A DNA stretch of 44,236 bases from CAYVTV01 sp964526475 (GTDB lineage: Bacteria > Bacteroidota > Bacteroidia > Bacteroidales > GCA-2748055), in the NCBI GenBank assembly GCA_964526475.1, contig CAZGKF010000025.1:1-44236 (forward strand). Direction: 5' to 3'. Each line of letters starts with the position of its first letter. Position 1 is the first letter of the stretch. The notes below the pieces were generated by a model. It was not told the origin of the DNA, made no database searches, and worked only from the letters and a program-made list of their open reading frames with translations. The position numbers were made by a program, and so were the translations under genes. Below, one piece after another: positions 31,184 through 40,930 of this stretch.

Positions 31184-33721
31184 TCAGGGAGACTCAACAT
31201 TATCTTTTTTAATCGTCTCTTTTGATTTAATTATTTTGACTTTAATATTTTCTTTTTTATTATCCATGTCTACTGAAAGCGTATCCCCTTCAGCTAGTTC
31301 ACTTTTAATAATAACTTCTGCCATAGGATCTTCAAGATATTTCTGGATAGCACGTTTGAGGGGCCGGGCACCGAATTGAAGATCATATCCTTTTTCTATA
31401 ACAAAATCTTTAGCCGGGGCACTGATCCTGATTTTATAACCAAGTGATAGTATCCTGGCATACAGGCCCTGAAGTTCAATATCAATGATCTTATAAATAT
31501 CTTCTTTAGAAAGAGAGTTAAACACTATGATATCATCCACTCTATTTAAGAATTCCGGTGCAAATGTCCTTTTGAGGGCTTTCTGAATGACTCCCTTTGT
31601 AAATTCATTTGCGGCTTCTACTCTGGATTGGGTTGCGAATCCTACACCTTGTCCAAAATCTTTTAATTGTCGGGAACCTATGTTGGATGTCATAATAACA
31701 ATAGTGTTCCTGAAATCAACTCTGCGTCCAAGACTGTCAGTCAACTGGCCTTCATCGAGTAATTGAAGCAAAATATGGTAAACGTCGGGATGGGCTTTTT
31801 CTATTTCATCCAATAGTACAACGGAATAAGGTTTTCTACGGATCTTTTCGGTAAGTTGTCCTCCTTCTTCATAGCCAATATAACCAGGGGGAGCACCCAC
31901 GAGGCGTGAAACAGAGAATTTTTCCATATATTCACTCATATCAATACGTATGAGATTTTCGGAACTGTCAAAAAGATACTGAGCGAGTATTTTTGCAAGC
32001 TGTGTTTTTCCTACGCCGGTTGGACCAAGAAAAATGAAGCTCCCGATAGGTTTGTTAGGATCTTTTAATCCTGCTCTGTTTCTTTGTATTGATTTTACCA
32101 CCTTCTCAATTGCTTCCTGCTGTCCTATTACCTTTCCGTTAAGTTCATCTGCCATTTTGAGTAGTCTGAATCCTTCGGCCTGTGCGATACGTTGTACAGG
32201 TACTCCGGTCATCATAGCTACTACTTCTGCGACTTTTTCAGCATCCACGCTCACTTTGTTTTTGGAAAGCTCACTTTCCCAGTTAATCTTTTCATGTTCA
32301 AGCTTTTCAAGCAAATCTTTTTCGGTATCCCTGAAGCTGGCAGCTTTTTCAAAATTCTGATTTTTAACAGCGCGGATTTTTTCTTTTTTGGTTTCTTCTA
32401 TTTGTTCTTCCAGTTTAACCATTTTTTCAGGAACAACAATATTTGATATATGGACTCTTGACCCGGCTTCATCGAGTGCGTCAATTGCCTTGTCCGGAAG
32501 GTGCCTGTCGCTGATATAGCGCTGGGTAAGTTTCACGCATGCATCAACAGCATCAGGTGTATAAAATACATTGTGGTGTTCTTCATATCTTTCCTTAATG
32601 TTATTAAGGATTTCTATAGTTTCCTCTGGAGTTGTAGGGTTGATAATAACTTTCTGGAATCTTCTTTCGAGGGCACCGTCTTTTTCAATATGCTGCCTGT
32701 ATTCATCCAGAGTAGTTGCACCTATACATTGAATTTCCCCCCTTGCGAGAGCCGGTTTAAGCATATTTGCAGCATCGAGTGACCCTGTGGCACCTCCTGC
32801 ACCTACTATAGTATGGATTTCGTCAATAAACAAAATCACATTATTATTTTTTGCAAGCTCATTAAGAATGGCTTTCATTCGTTCTTCAAATTGCCCGCGG
32901 TATTTTGTTCCGGCAACAATGGAAGCCAGATCGAGTGTTACGACACGTTTATCAAAAAGAACCCTGGATACCTTCCTTTGGATAATCCGCATTGAAAGGC
33001 CCTCTGCAATTGCAGATTTCCCTACACCGGGTTCTCCAATAAGAATAGGATTATTTTTTTTCCTGCGGCTTAATATCTGTGCCAGACGTTCGATTTCCAT
33101 TTCTCTCCCTACGATAGGATCAAGCTTTCCTTCTTCTGCAGCTTTTGTGAGATCTATTCCAAAATTATCAAGTACAGGTGTATCGGATGTTTTGGAACCC
33201 GGAGCAGAACCTCCTGGTGGCTGACTTCCGAAAGGCGGGCGCATTTCATCATCTTCATCATTTGAAAAATCCGATTTATTCTCAAGATTTGCATTCTGAA
33301 GTTCAGTTTTAACCAAATCGTAATAAATGTTTTTTTCGTTTAATAAAAGAGTGGCGAAATTATTCTCATCTTTAAGAATTGCCAACAATAAATGCCCTGT
33401 ATCAATCGTGCTTTCTTTTAATGCCCTGGCTTCCAGGTATATGATTTTTAAAACCTTTTCCGTGTTTTTAAGGAGAGGAAGCTTATCCGTTTCTTTCAGG
33501 TTCAGATATTCTTCTTTTTTGAGATTTTTTTCGATCGCTTTTTTTATTTCATACAGATCAACACCCAGCATCATCAGTAAATCAATAGCAATACCTTCTC
33601 CATCCCTGAGAATTCCCAGAAATAAATGTTCAACACCCAGATGACTATTTCCCAGTTTAATAGCTTCCTCTTTGCTGTAACTAAGAACATCCCTTATCCG
33701 TTGAGAAAATTTTGCGTCCAT
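31184..33721 (-). CDS. clpC: ATP-dependent Clp protease ATPase subunit ClpC
   Basis: The 845-residue AAA+ unfoldase has the ClpC layout: two Clp N repeats (about 1-145), the first AAA module with Walker A GEPGVGKS near residue 229, a UVR-like coiled middle (EEQIEETKKEKIRAVKNQNFEKAASFRDTEK), and the second AAA module with GPTGVGKT near 565. A short linker of Asp/Glu, Pro and Gly separates the N domain. It likely feeds substrates to ClpP and acts in protein quality control. The full set of motifs argues against ClpA or ClpB. It diverges from gyrA across a 341-base gap holding two -7-like elements. Confidence 0.95.
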   Translation of the reverse strand: MDAKFSQRIRDVLSYSKEEAIKLGNSHLGVEHLFLGILRDGEGIAIDLLMMLGVDLYEIKKAIEKNLKKEEYLNLKETDKLPLLKNTEKVLKIIYLEARALKESTIDTGHLLLAILKDENNFATLLLNEKNIYYDLVKTELQNANLENKSDFSNDEDDEMRPPFGSQPPGGSAPGSKTSDTPVLDNFGIDLTKAAEEGKLDPIVGREMEIERLAQILSRRKKNNPILIGEPGVGKSAIAEGLSMRIIQRKVSRVLFDKRVVTLDLASIVAGTKYRGQFEERMKAILNELAKNNNVILFIDEIHTIVGAGGATGSLDAANMLKPALARGEIQCIGATTLDEYRQHIEKDGALERRFQKVIINPTTPEETIEILNNIKERYEEHHNVFYTPDAVDACVKLTQRYISDRHLPDKAIDALDEAGSRVHISNIVVPEKMVKLEEQIEETKKEKIRAVKNQNFEKAASFRDTEKDLLEKLEHEKINWESELSKNKVSVDAEKVAEVVAMMTGVPVQRIAQAEGFRLLKMADELNGKVIGQQEAIEKVVKSIQRNRAGLKDPNKPIGSFIFLGPTGVGKTQLAKILAQYLFDSSENLIRIDMSEYMEKFSVSRLVGAPPGYIGYEEGGQLTEKIRRKPYSVVLLDEIEKAHPDVYHILLQLLDEGQLTDSLGRRVDFRNTIVIMTSNIGSRQLKDFGQGVGFATQSRVEAANEFTKGVIQKALKRTFAPEFLNRVDDIIVFNSLSKEDIYKIIDIELQGLYARILSLGYKIRISAPAKDFVIEKGYDLQFGARPLKRAIQKYLEDPMAEVIIKSELAEGDTLSVDMDNKKENIKVKIIKSKETIKKDNVESP

Positions 33722-34062
33722 AATTTTATGGGTAGAATTTATTATCTTCCAAAGTTATAATTTCATTACAAATATATAAATAAAACAATTATCATTTATA
33801 AACAGTTCAATGTTGATAATTTGAATTATCATTTAATCAAATTCCATAATAAATTCGTAACTTCGTAATTCCAAAATCAAAGGTTCTTCATGCTGAGAAT
33901 CAGTACAAAATTTATTTTTTTATAAATCCTCAGAATTTATTATTTCCGGGAAAAAAATTATCCGCGAATAGAAAAAATAATTCAGGATAACAGGTTTTTC
34001 GGTAATATTTATAATATAAGAACTATAAATAAAGAAATTACACTTGAAGAAAAGGCAATACA
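33722..34062. promoter_or_regulatory. divergent promoter region between clpC and gyrA
   Basis: The gap between divergent genes has two TAnnTTTG matches on the clpC strand: TAACTTTG at 33757-33750 and TATATTTG at 33776-33769, 29 and 48 bases from the clpC ATG. On the gyrA side I see no strict -7 element, only an AAAAGG ribosome-binding-like stretch about 10 bases before the ATG. No gene or RNA was found. Confidence 0.45.
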
Positions 34063-36564
34063 ATGAATGAAGGAGAGAAGGTCATAAAAATCAATATTGA
34101 AGAAGAGATGAAAACAGCCTACATCGATTATTCGATGTCGGTAATTATTTCCAGGGCACTGCCTGATGTAAGGGATGGGCTTAAGCCTGTACACAGAAGA
34201 GTATTGTTCGGAATGAACGAGTTAGGGGTTTCATCCGGAAGGGCATTCAAAAAATCCGCAAGGATAGTTGGAGAGGTATTAGGAAAGTACCATCCCCATG
34301 GTGATACTTCTGTCTATGATGCCATGGTTAGAATGGCTCAGGGGTGGTCGCTCAGATATCCTTTGATTAACGGGCAGGGAAATTTCGGATCTGTTGACGG
34401 CGACAGTCCTGCTGCAATGCGTTATACCGAAGCCAAATTAGAAAGGATTGCAGAAGAAATTATGGCTGATCTTGAAAAGAATACTGTTGACTTTCAGAAT
34501 AATTTTGATGATACCTTGCAGGAACCTACTGTAATGCCTACCAAAATACCGACCCTTCTGATCAATGGAGCTTCAGGTATTGCAGTTGGTATGGCAACCA
34601 ATATGCCCCCGCATAATCTTAGTGACTCCATCGATGCTATAGTTGCATATATAGACGATAATGAGATTGATATACCGAAGCTGACAGAGATCATTAAAGC
34701 TCCGGATTTTCCAACCGGAGGGATTATATACGGCTACCTGGGGATAAAGGAAGCATATGAAACAGGCAGAGGAAGAATTGTTGTCAGAGCTAAAACCGAG
34801 ATTGAAGTCATGCCTTCCGGAAGAGAGAGAGTTGTTGTTACTGAAATTCCCTACCTGGTTAATAAGGCTGAACTTATTAAAAAGATCGCTGACCTGGTAA
34901 ATGAGAAAAAGCTGGAAGGCATTTCTTATGTGAATGATGAATCTGACAGGCAGGGGATGAGAATAGTGATAATACTGAAGAAAGAAGCTTTATCCAGCGT
35001 TGTTATTAATAATCTACTGAAATACACTCAGTTACAGACTGCATTTAATGTAAATAATATAGCTCTTGTAGGAGGCCGGCCAAGAATGCTTAATTTAAAG
35101 CAGTTAGTTACTCATTTTGTAAATCACAGGCATGATGTGGTTGTACGGAGGACGAAATATGATTTGGACCAGGCAGAGAAAAAAGCTCATATTTTGGAGG
35201 GATTGCTTATTGCACTTGATCACCTTGATGCAGTAATCCAGCTTATAAGGGGATCAAAAAATCCGGATGAAGCCAGAGAGGGACTGATAAGTAATTTTAA
35301 TCTGACAGAAATACAGGCAAGAGCAATATTAGACCTGAGGTTACAGCGATTGACAGGACTTGAAAGGGAAAAGATCAGAGAGGAATACAACGATCTGATC
35401 AAACAAATTGAGTATTTTAAAAGTATTCTTGCTGATGAATCCCTTAGAATGGGAATAATAAAGGATGAACTTCTGGAGATAAAACAGAAGTATGGAGATA
35501 ACCGCAGAACTGAAATCATACCCGATGAAGGTGAATTTAATCCTGAAGATTTCTATGCTGATGATCAAATGGTTATTACCATTTCAAATATGGGATATAT
35601 TAAACGCACCCCTCTTTCTGATTTCAGGACACAGGGAAGGGGAGGTGTAGGTTCCAAGGGAAGCACTACCAGGGATGAAGATTTCCTTACCCATCTTTTT
35701 ACTGCAACCATGCATAATACAATGCTGTTTTTCACTGAGAAAGGGAAGTGTTACTGGCTTAAAGTATATCAAATTCCTGAAGGCACAAGGACAACCAAAG
35801 GAAGAGCGATTCAGAACCTTATCCAGATTGAACCCGATGATAGTGTAAAGACATTTCTAAATGTTACGAGTCTTACCGACCTGGATCATATCAAAAATAA
35901 TTATATTGTTCTCTGTACTAAAAACGGAATAATAAAGAAAACAGCACTTGAAGCATATTCAAGACCCAGACAAAATGGTATCAATGCTATTAATATCCGT
36001 GAAGGTGATATACTACTGGAAGCCCTTTTAACAAATGGAAATCACGAAATTCTCATTGCTGTCAGGTCAGGGAAAGCAATCAGGTTTCATGAGAAGACTG
36101 TAAGAGCTATTGGAAGAACCGCCTCAGGAGTTAAAGGAGTAAATCTTTCCGAAGCTCAAAATGATGAAGTGATTGGCATGGTTTCTGTCGAAGAGAAAAA
36201 CAAGGAGATTATGGTTGTATCAGAAAAAGGTTATGGTAAAAGATCTTCTATTGATGATTACCGGATAACCAACAGGGGAGGGAAAGGAGTAAAAACAATC
36301 AATATTACAGATAAAACCGGAAAACTAATTGGTATAAAAGCAGTTACAGAAAAAGATGATCTCATGATAATTACAAAAACAGGTATTGCAATCCGGTTAC
36401 CCTTATCTACTGTAAGAATAATGGGCAGAGCAACACAGGGTGTTAGGCTTATTAACCTAAGAAATGGTGATGAAATAGCTGCTATCACCAGGGTGCCTTC
36501 AGCCGAAGAAGTGGAAGGAGTGGAGGAAGTTATTAGTGAAGAATCTGATAAACAAGATATTTGA
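34063..36564 (+). CDS. gyrA: DNA gyrase subunit A
   Basis: GyrA is the DNA-cleaving subunit of gyrase, introducing negative supercoils. The 833 residues have the breakage-reunion domain with catalytic Tyr121 (PAAMRYTEAKL) and a C-terminal six-bladed beta-pinwheel. Its first blade contains QGRGGVGSKG, a loose match to the GyrA box, with further pinwheel blades marked by NRGGKGVK and GRATQGVR. In the quinolone-resistance region HPHGDTSVYD, the residue equivalent to E. coli Ser83 is Thr82 while the Asp87 equivalent (Asp86) is kept. An acidic tail (EEVEGVEEVISEESD) ends the protein. It is the first gene of its strand after the divergent clpC. Confidence 0.95.
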   Translation: MNEGEKVIKINIEEEMKTAYIDYSMSVIISRALPDVRDGLKPVHRRVLFGMNELGVSSGRAFKKSARIVGEVLGKYHPHGDTSVYDAMVRMAQGWSLRYPLINGQGNFGSVDGDSPAAMRYTEAKLERIAEEIMADLEKNTVDFQNNFDDTLQEPTVMPTKIPTLLINGASGIAVGMATNMPPHNLSDSIDAIVAYIDDNEIDIPKLTEIIKAPDFPTGGIIYGYLGIKEAYETGRGRIVVRAKTEIEVMPSGRERVVVTEIPYLVNKAELIKKIADLVNEKKLEGISYVNDESDRQGMRIVIILKKEALSSVVINNLLKYTQLQTAFNVNNIALVGGRPRMLNLKQLVTHFVNHRHDVVVRRTKYDLDQAEKKAHILEGLLIALDHLDAVIQLIRGSKNPDEAREGLISNFNLTEIQARAILDLRLQRLTGLEREKIREEYNDLIKQIEYFKSILADESLRMGIIKDELLEIKQKYGDNRRTEIIPDEGEFNPEDFYADDQMVITISNMGYIKRTPLSDFRTQGRGGVGSKGSTTRDEDFLTHLFTATMHNTMLFFTEKGKCYWLKVYQIPEGTRTTKGRAIQNLIQIEPDDSVKTFLNVTSLTDLDHIKNNYIVLCTKNGIIKKTALEAYSRPRQNGINAINIREGDILLEALLTNGNHEILIAVRSGKAIRFHEKTVRAIGRTASGVKGVNLSEAQNDEVIGMVSVEEKNKEIMVVSEKGYGKRSSIDDYRITNRGGKGVKTINITDKTGKLIGIKAVTEKDDLMIITKTGIAIRLPLSTVRIMGRATQGVRLINLRNGDEIAAITRVPSAEEVEGVEEVISEESDKQDI

Positions 36565-36642
36565 AAATTTTTATTCCAATTTGAAAAATTCAATTAATTA
36601 ATATATTTTTAACAAATTTATAACAAGTAAATTCGAGAGGAA

Positions 36643-37950
36643 ATGAAACGTTTTTTAGTTTTTTATATTTTGTTGGGATTAGTTTTAAACGTATATCCAC
36701 AAGAGACTTATATACCAATCAATTACAAGGCTCTGGAAAAGAAGCTCTCAAAGAGCAACGATGAAATTCAACATCCCAAAAAAGGGGTCAAGCCCCAGAC
36801 CTGGTTAAAAAGAGGAGACATCATGGTTGATGTTTACAGAGTTGATATCGATCAGGTGTATGAAGGCATGGATCCTTTAAGCCTTAAGCTTTTTTACAAG
36901 GAGCCGGATAGTATTGAAACAATTGAAAAGGAAGGCGAGAGTGTTGAAATCTTTAAATATGAAAGAGTGAATTTTTATTTTGCAGATAAGAAATTATTTA
37001 AGTGGAAAAAAACACAAACACTAGTTGACAATCCTCTTAAGGAAGCATTAGCATCCTATTCAAAAGCACTTCAATTGGATGAGAAAAACAAATTATCCGG
37101 CAAGTTAAAGGAAAAAATGATAAGCCTGAAAGGTTACTTCAGGCAGGAAGGACTTAATGCTTATTACAGCGATGAAAAGAAACTTGCCCTGGATTATTTC
37201 TCGCTTGTTAATGACGTGAATAAAATGGAAATTTTTGAGGGGGAAATTGATACCTTAATGGTTCAGTATACCGGTATTATTGCAAGAGAAATTAAAGATT
37301 TTAAGACCTCCACAAAGCAGTACGAAAGACTTATTGAATTGAATTTCGGTGGACCAAACACATATATTGCATTAAAAGAAGATTATCTTTCCCTTGAGGA
37401 TACTATTAATGCTATTGCAACTATGGAAAAAGGTTTTGAAATATATCCCGATACGGCTAGTGTGGTTGCAAATCTGATTGATCTTTATCTTAAAACTGAA
37501 AAAGCTGATAAAGGTCTGGATAAGATACAATCAAGCATTGATTCCAATCCTGATAAAGGTGAATATTATTACTGGAAGGGCAGGCTTTTATTGAACACAG
37601 AAGGGGAGAATCGTGTTGATGAGGCACTTGAGGCATATAATAAAGCAATAGAAGTGAATCCAACATTATATTACGTATATTATGATATTGGTTTAATATA
37701 TTTTCTACAAGGTCAGGAGTTATTTAATACCGCTGCTGCTGAAAAAGATATGAAATATCGTGAAATTTTAACGAAAGCAGCTGTTGAGAAATACGAAGAA
37801 TCTTATCCTTTTCTTGAAAAATCGAATTTCCATAATGAGGTCAACATGGAAGTTCTGCGTGAATCCTTAGATACCCTGAAGAGAATCTATTACCGGCTAC
37901 AGATGATGGATAAATACGAGGAAGTGGATAAGAAACTAAAAGAATTATAA
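36643..37950 (+). CDS. exported TPR-repeat protein
   Basis: The 435-residue product begins with a signal peptide, MKRFLVFYILLGLVLNVYPQ, so it is periplasmic or outer-membrane facing. After a leading beta-rich domain (about 25-125), several tetratricopeptide repeats follow: KEALASYSKALQLDEKNK, DFKTSTKQYERLIELN, AIATMEKGFEIYPDTAS and VDEALEAYNKAIEVNPTLYYVYYDIGLIYF. TPR arrays are protein-binding scaffolds. I do not recognise the family as a whole. AGAGGA about 8 bases before the ATG is a plausible ribosome-binding site. It follows gyrA at 78 bases and may be co-transcribed. The 110-bp repeat array lies directly downstream. Confidence 0.8.
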   Translation: MKRFLVFYILLGLVLNVYPQETYIPINYKALEKKLSKSNDEIQHPKKGVKPQTWLKRGDIMVDVYRVDIDQVYEGMDPLSLKLFYKEPDSIETIEKEGESVEIFKYERVNFYFADKKLFKWKKTQTLVDNPLKEALASYSKALQLDEKNKLSGKLKEKMISLKGYFRQEGLNAYYSDEKKLALDYFSLVNDVNKMEIFEGEIDTLMVQYTGIIAREIKDFKTSTKQYERLIELNFGGPNTYIALKEDYLSLEDTINAIATMEKGFEIYPDTASVVANLIDLYLKTEKADKGLDKIQSSIDSNPDKGEYYYWKGRLLLNTEGENRVDEALEAYNKAIEVNPTLYYVYYDIGLIYFLQGQELFNTAAAEKDMKYREILTKAAVEKYEESYPFLEKSNFHNEVNMEVLRESLDTLKRIYYRLQMMDKYEEVDKKLKEL

Positions 37951-38046
37951 TAGTATTTGTTTTTTTTTTAAAGAAAGGGGGGGGAATATAAATTCCTCTC
38001 TTTAATTATATATTTCTATTTAACATAATAATAATTATGGGACATG

Positions 38047-38520
38047 TAAATGAAAATTACGGCCAGGCCTGAAAGGCATGGTTAACATAAAATCAGTTAT
38101 CGCGACGCAGTCCGATAACGGCACAGATTTTATGTTAAAGTAATTTTCATTTATTATTTTGAAACCATACGGCCAGGCCTGAAAGGCATGGTTAACATAA
38201 AATCAGTTATCGCGACNNNNNNNNNNNNNNNNNNNNNNNNNNNNNNNNNNNNNNNNNNNNNNNNNNNNNNNNNNNNNNNNNNNNNNNNNNNNNNNNNNNN
38301 NNNNNNNNNNNNNNNNAAACCATACGGCCAGGCCTGAAAGGCATGGTTAACATAAAATCAGTTATCGCGACGCAGTCCGATAACGGCACAGATTTTATGT
38401 TAAAGTAATTTTCATTTATTATTTTGAAACCATACGGCCAGGCCTGAAAGGCATGGTTAACATAAAATCAGTTATCGCGACTGTCGCTGAGTCTGTCGAA
38501 GTACAGTCCGATAACAGTAC
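38047..38520. repeat. tandem array of 110-bp structured repeats
   Basis: Units start with ACGGCCAGGCCTG at 38059, 38169, 38324 and 38434; the first and third are identical over the full 110 bases, and the visible 48 bases of the second and fourth are also identical to them. Each unit contains a nested hairpin. In unit 1 the outer stem AACATAAAATC (38084-38094) pairs with GATTTTATGTT (38126-38136). An inner stem GTTATCG with GAC pairs with GTC and CGATAAC around a GCA loop. ATGAAAATTAC (38050-38060) before unit 1 matches GTAATTTTCAT within it. The last unit's right half is diverged and lengthened. No coding frame or promoter is apparent. Confidence 0.9.
38217..38316. other. assembly gap (100 N)
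   Basis: Exactly 100 N characters lie inside the repeat array, a conventional unknown-length gap. The true number of 110-bp units is therefore unknown. Confidence 0.99.
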
Positions 38521-38769
38521 AGGTTTAAGGATTTATCCGGCCATTATTCCCGGGTTAGATTCATTAAGACATTCACAGCATATAGCGGAAGAATGATAAA
38601 ATTGTCCGACTGAATTATATTTCGGGGCGAAAGCCGGTAAATTGTATCAGGCCTGTATTTGTCGGCATAACTCCGGAGACTTTTCAAATTACTGTAAATA
38701 ATCTGGTATTATATGTTTTTTCTTTAACTTTATCATTATTTATGATTAGAGAAAAATTCAAATTAAAAA

Positions 38770-40923
38770 ATGTCAACTCTGACAAAGACAATTAGTATAT
38801 TCCTTCTTCTTATTCTTTTCAGGTGCATACACTATTCTGCATTTGCTCAGTATGAGACTGATACCTCAAAAATAAATACACAGACGAGGGACGCATATAT
38901 TAATGCGCGCAGGAACCCTGATATGTCAATTTTCTCTGCACATAAATTACTGGCTGCCTCCAGGAACATTGCTTATACTAAGGGGGAGGCAGATGCATCA
39001 CTTGCGCTTGGTATGGCCTACCTGGCAAAATATAATCCGGGCGACAGTGCTTTATACTATAACAGCTATTCATTGCAACTATATAAAGAGATAGGTGATT
39101 TTTTGGGTCAGGCACGTTCCTGTTATGCTCTTGTCTATGTTTATAGTTTTAAAGGAGATATGGAAAGGTCGGAGGAATACAGCTATCTAAGCCTTGATTT
39201 CTTTGAGGAAGCAGGAGACAAACGGGGAATTGTAAATACATATATTGCCCTTACTTACCTTGCCAAGCAGAAAGGTGACCTTAAAAGGGCAAGGGAGTTG
39301 ATCCGGATGGGAATTGAAACGGCAAAATCCATAAATGATACTCTTCCACTTGCCGATGCCCTGAACAACCTGGGTAACATATATAAGGATATGGCCCTTT
39401 TCAATTATGCAATTGATTCATACTTTGAGGCTCTCAGACTTTGGGAATCAAAAGGGGATTCGGTCGGACTCTCCATTGCTTACGGCTCAATCGGACTGAT
39501 GTATTATTTCCAGAAGGACTATGAAAGGGCTCTTGAGTTTAATATGAAAAAACTTCCCATTTCCATGGCTGTAGGGGATTTCTGGGAGGAAAGCAAGGCA
39601 CTCAACATTATTTCACAGATATATAATTCACAGGAACAATTTGATAGCGCACTATATTACTTAAGGCGGAGCCTGCATCTTAACAACCGCATGAACTACC
39701 CGTCAGGTATTGCCACGGCTTACTTCAATCTTGCCAATACAATGCTTCTTAAATCTCAAATAGATTCAGCTTATTATTATATAAGAAAAGCAATTCAAAT
39801 TGCAAGAGAGATAGATGACCCTTCTCTGGTAAATTACCTCCTTACTTTTGGGAGTGTATACCGTTCCAGTGGTGATTACAGCAAGGCCATTTATAATGCT
39901 AAGGAAGCATACAAACTTGCCAGAAAGCAAAATCTGCCTCTGATAATTGCCCGGGCATCTGCCCTGCTCAGCGATCTTTACAGTTTGACAGGAAGAAAAG
40001 ATATTGCTTACGGGTATCTGAAAGAATATACCGAAATAAATGACAGTATCAACAATGATGAATATCTTAAACAGATAAACCGGCTTGAGATTGAGTATGA
40101 ATTTAACAAGAAAGAGGAGGCGGCAGAATATGCACGGATGCAGGAGAAAATTCTGCAGGAAAACAGGATAAGTCAGCAGAGCGTATACCTGAAAGGCCTG
40201 TTATTACTGATTTTTCTGCTGGGGATCATTTCATTGCTCTATATCCGCCACAGCAAGGTGAAAGCACAGTATGCAAGGATCAATCTTGAGCAAAGATTGC
40301 TGAGGGCACAGATGAACCCACACTTTATTTTTAATTCACTCTGTGCTATACAGGAACTTATACTTGATGGAAAACCTAAGGAGGCAAATCTTTTTCTTGT
40401 AAAAATTGCAGGTCTTATGCGGAATATCCTGGAGCATTCACGCGAAGAATATATTCCCCTCGATAAGGAGATTGAGACGCTGAAACTTTATCTCGATTTA
40501 CAGGAACTGAGGTTTGAAACAAAATTTCGGTATAACTTTATTATTGATGAAGCAATTGATCCTGAGAACTGTTCCGTTCCACCAATGCTTGCCCAGCCCT
40601 GTGTTGAAAATTCCATTGAGCATGGACTGCGCTCTTTTAGTGGAAAAGGAACTGTCAATATCTCTTACAAACTGAAAAACGGACTGATGATACTGGAGGT
40701 AGTTGATAATGGTGTAGGGAGAAAAGAGGCTGAAAAGATATCCGGATCAGGGATGAAAAAACAGTCATTATCCACAAGCTTAATAAAAAACAGGCTTGAT
40801 TACTTTAGAAAAACATTGAGGGAGAAGCAGATAGGGTATGAAATTTTTGACCTTTACGAAAACTCTCAGACTGTTGGCACGAAAGTAGTTATAGCACAAC
40901 CTTATAAGAAAATCTATTCATAA
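38770..40923 (+). CDS. TPR sensor histidine kinase (LytS/YehU-type)
   Basis: The 717-residue protein starts with a signal peptide (ISIFLLLILFRCIHYSAFAQ), then about ten tetratricopeptide repeats (residues about 60-410; for example ADALNNLGNIYKDMALFNYAIDSYFEALRLWESKGD). A coiled segment and a membrane helix follow at about 477-495 (YLKGLLLLIFLLGIISLLYI). The C-terminal domain is a His_kinase (PF06580) with the conserved His518 in AQMNPHFIFNSL, followed by an ATPase with PCVENSIEHGL and DNGVGRK. The sensing half lies in the periplasm. The ORF ends 7 bases before the LytTR regulator, so the two make one signalling unit. The ligand of the TPR array is unknown. Confidence 0.92.
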   Translation: MSTLTKTISIFLLLILFRCIHYSAFAQYETDTSKINTQTRDAYINARRNPDMSIFSAHKLLAASRNIAYTKGEADASLALGMAYLAKYNPGDSALYYNSYSLQLYKEIGDFLGQARSCYALVYVYSFKGDMERSEEYSYLSLDFFEEAGDKRGIVNTYIALTYLAKQKGDLKRARELIRMGIETAKSINDTLPLADALNNLGNIYKDMALFNYAIDSYFEALRLWESKGDSVGLSIAYGSIGLMYYFQKDYERALEFNMKKLPISMAVGDFWEESKALNIISQIYNSQEQFDSALYYLRRSLHLNNRMNYPSGIATAYFNLANTMLLKSQIDSAYYYIRKAIQIAREIDDPSLVNYLLTFGSVYRSSGDYSKAIYNAKEAYKLARKQNLPLIIARASALLSDLYSLTGRKDIAYGYLKEYTEINDSINNDEYLKQINRLEIEYEFNKKEEAAEYARMQEKILQENRISQQSVYLKGLLLLIFLLGIISLLYIRHSKVKAQYARINLEQRLLRAQMNPHFIFNSLCAIQELILDGKPKEANLFLVKIAGLMRNILEHSREEYIPLDKEIETLKLYLDLQELRFETKFRYNFIIDEAIDPENCSVPPMLAQPCVENSIEHGLRSFSGKGTVNISYKLKNGLMILEVVDNGVGRKEAEKISGSGMKKQSLSTSLIKNRLDYFRKTLREKQIGYEIFDLYENSQTVGTKVVIAQPYKKIYS

Positions 40924-40930
40924 GAAACAA

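Larger units (their letters stand above)
37951..38769. other. long intergenic region, no gene seen
   Basis: Besides the repeat array and the assembly gap described separately, the remainder (38531-38769) shows no coding frame or RNA gene. A short apparent frame across the N run on the minus strand is an artefact of the gap. Confidence 0.6.

Noticed and set aside
32787..33224. 145-residue plus-strand frame opposite clpC
   Set aside because: It lies entirely antisense to a strongly conserved ClpC region and has no family pattern of its own.
38207..38389. 60-residue minus-strand frame across the N run
   Set aside because: The frame exists only because N translates to X; it spans an assembly gap inside the repeat array.
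38047..38520. CRISPR-like array
   Set aside because: There are no unique spacers; the units are directly joined and identical, and no cas genes are in the window.
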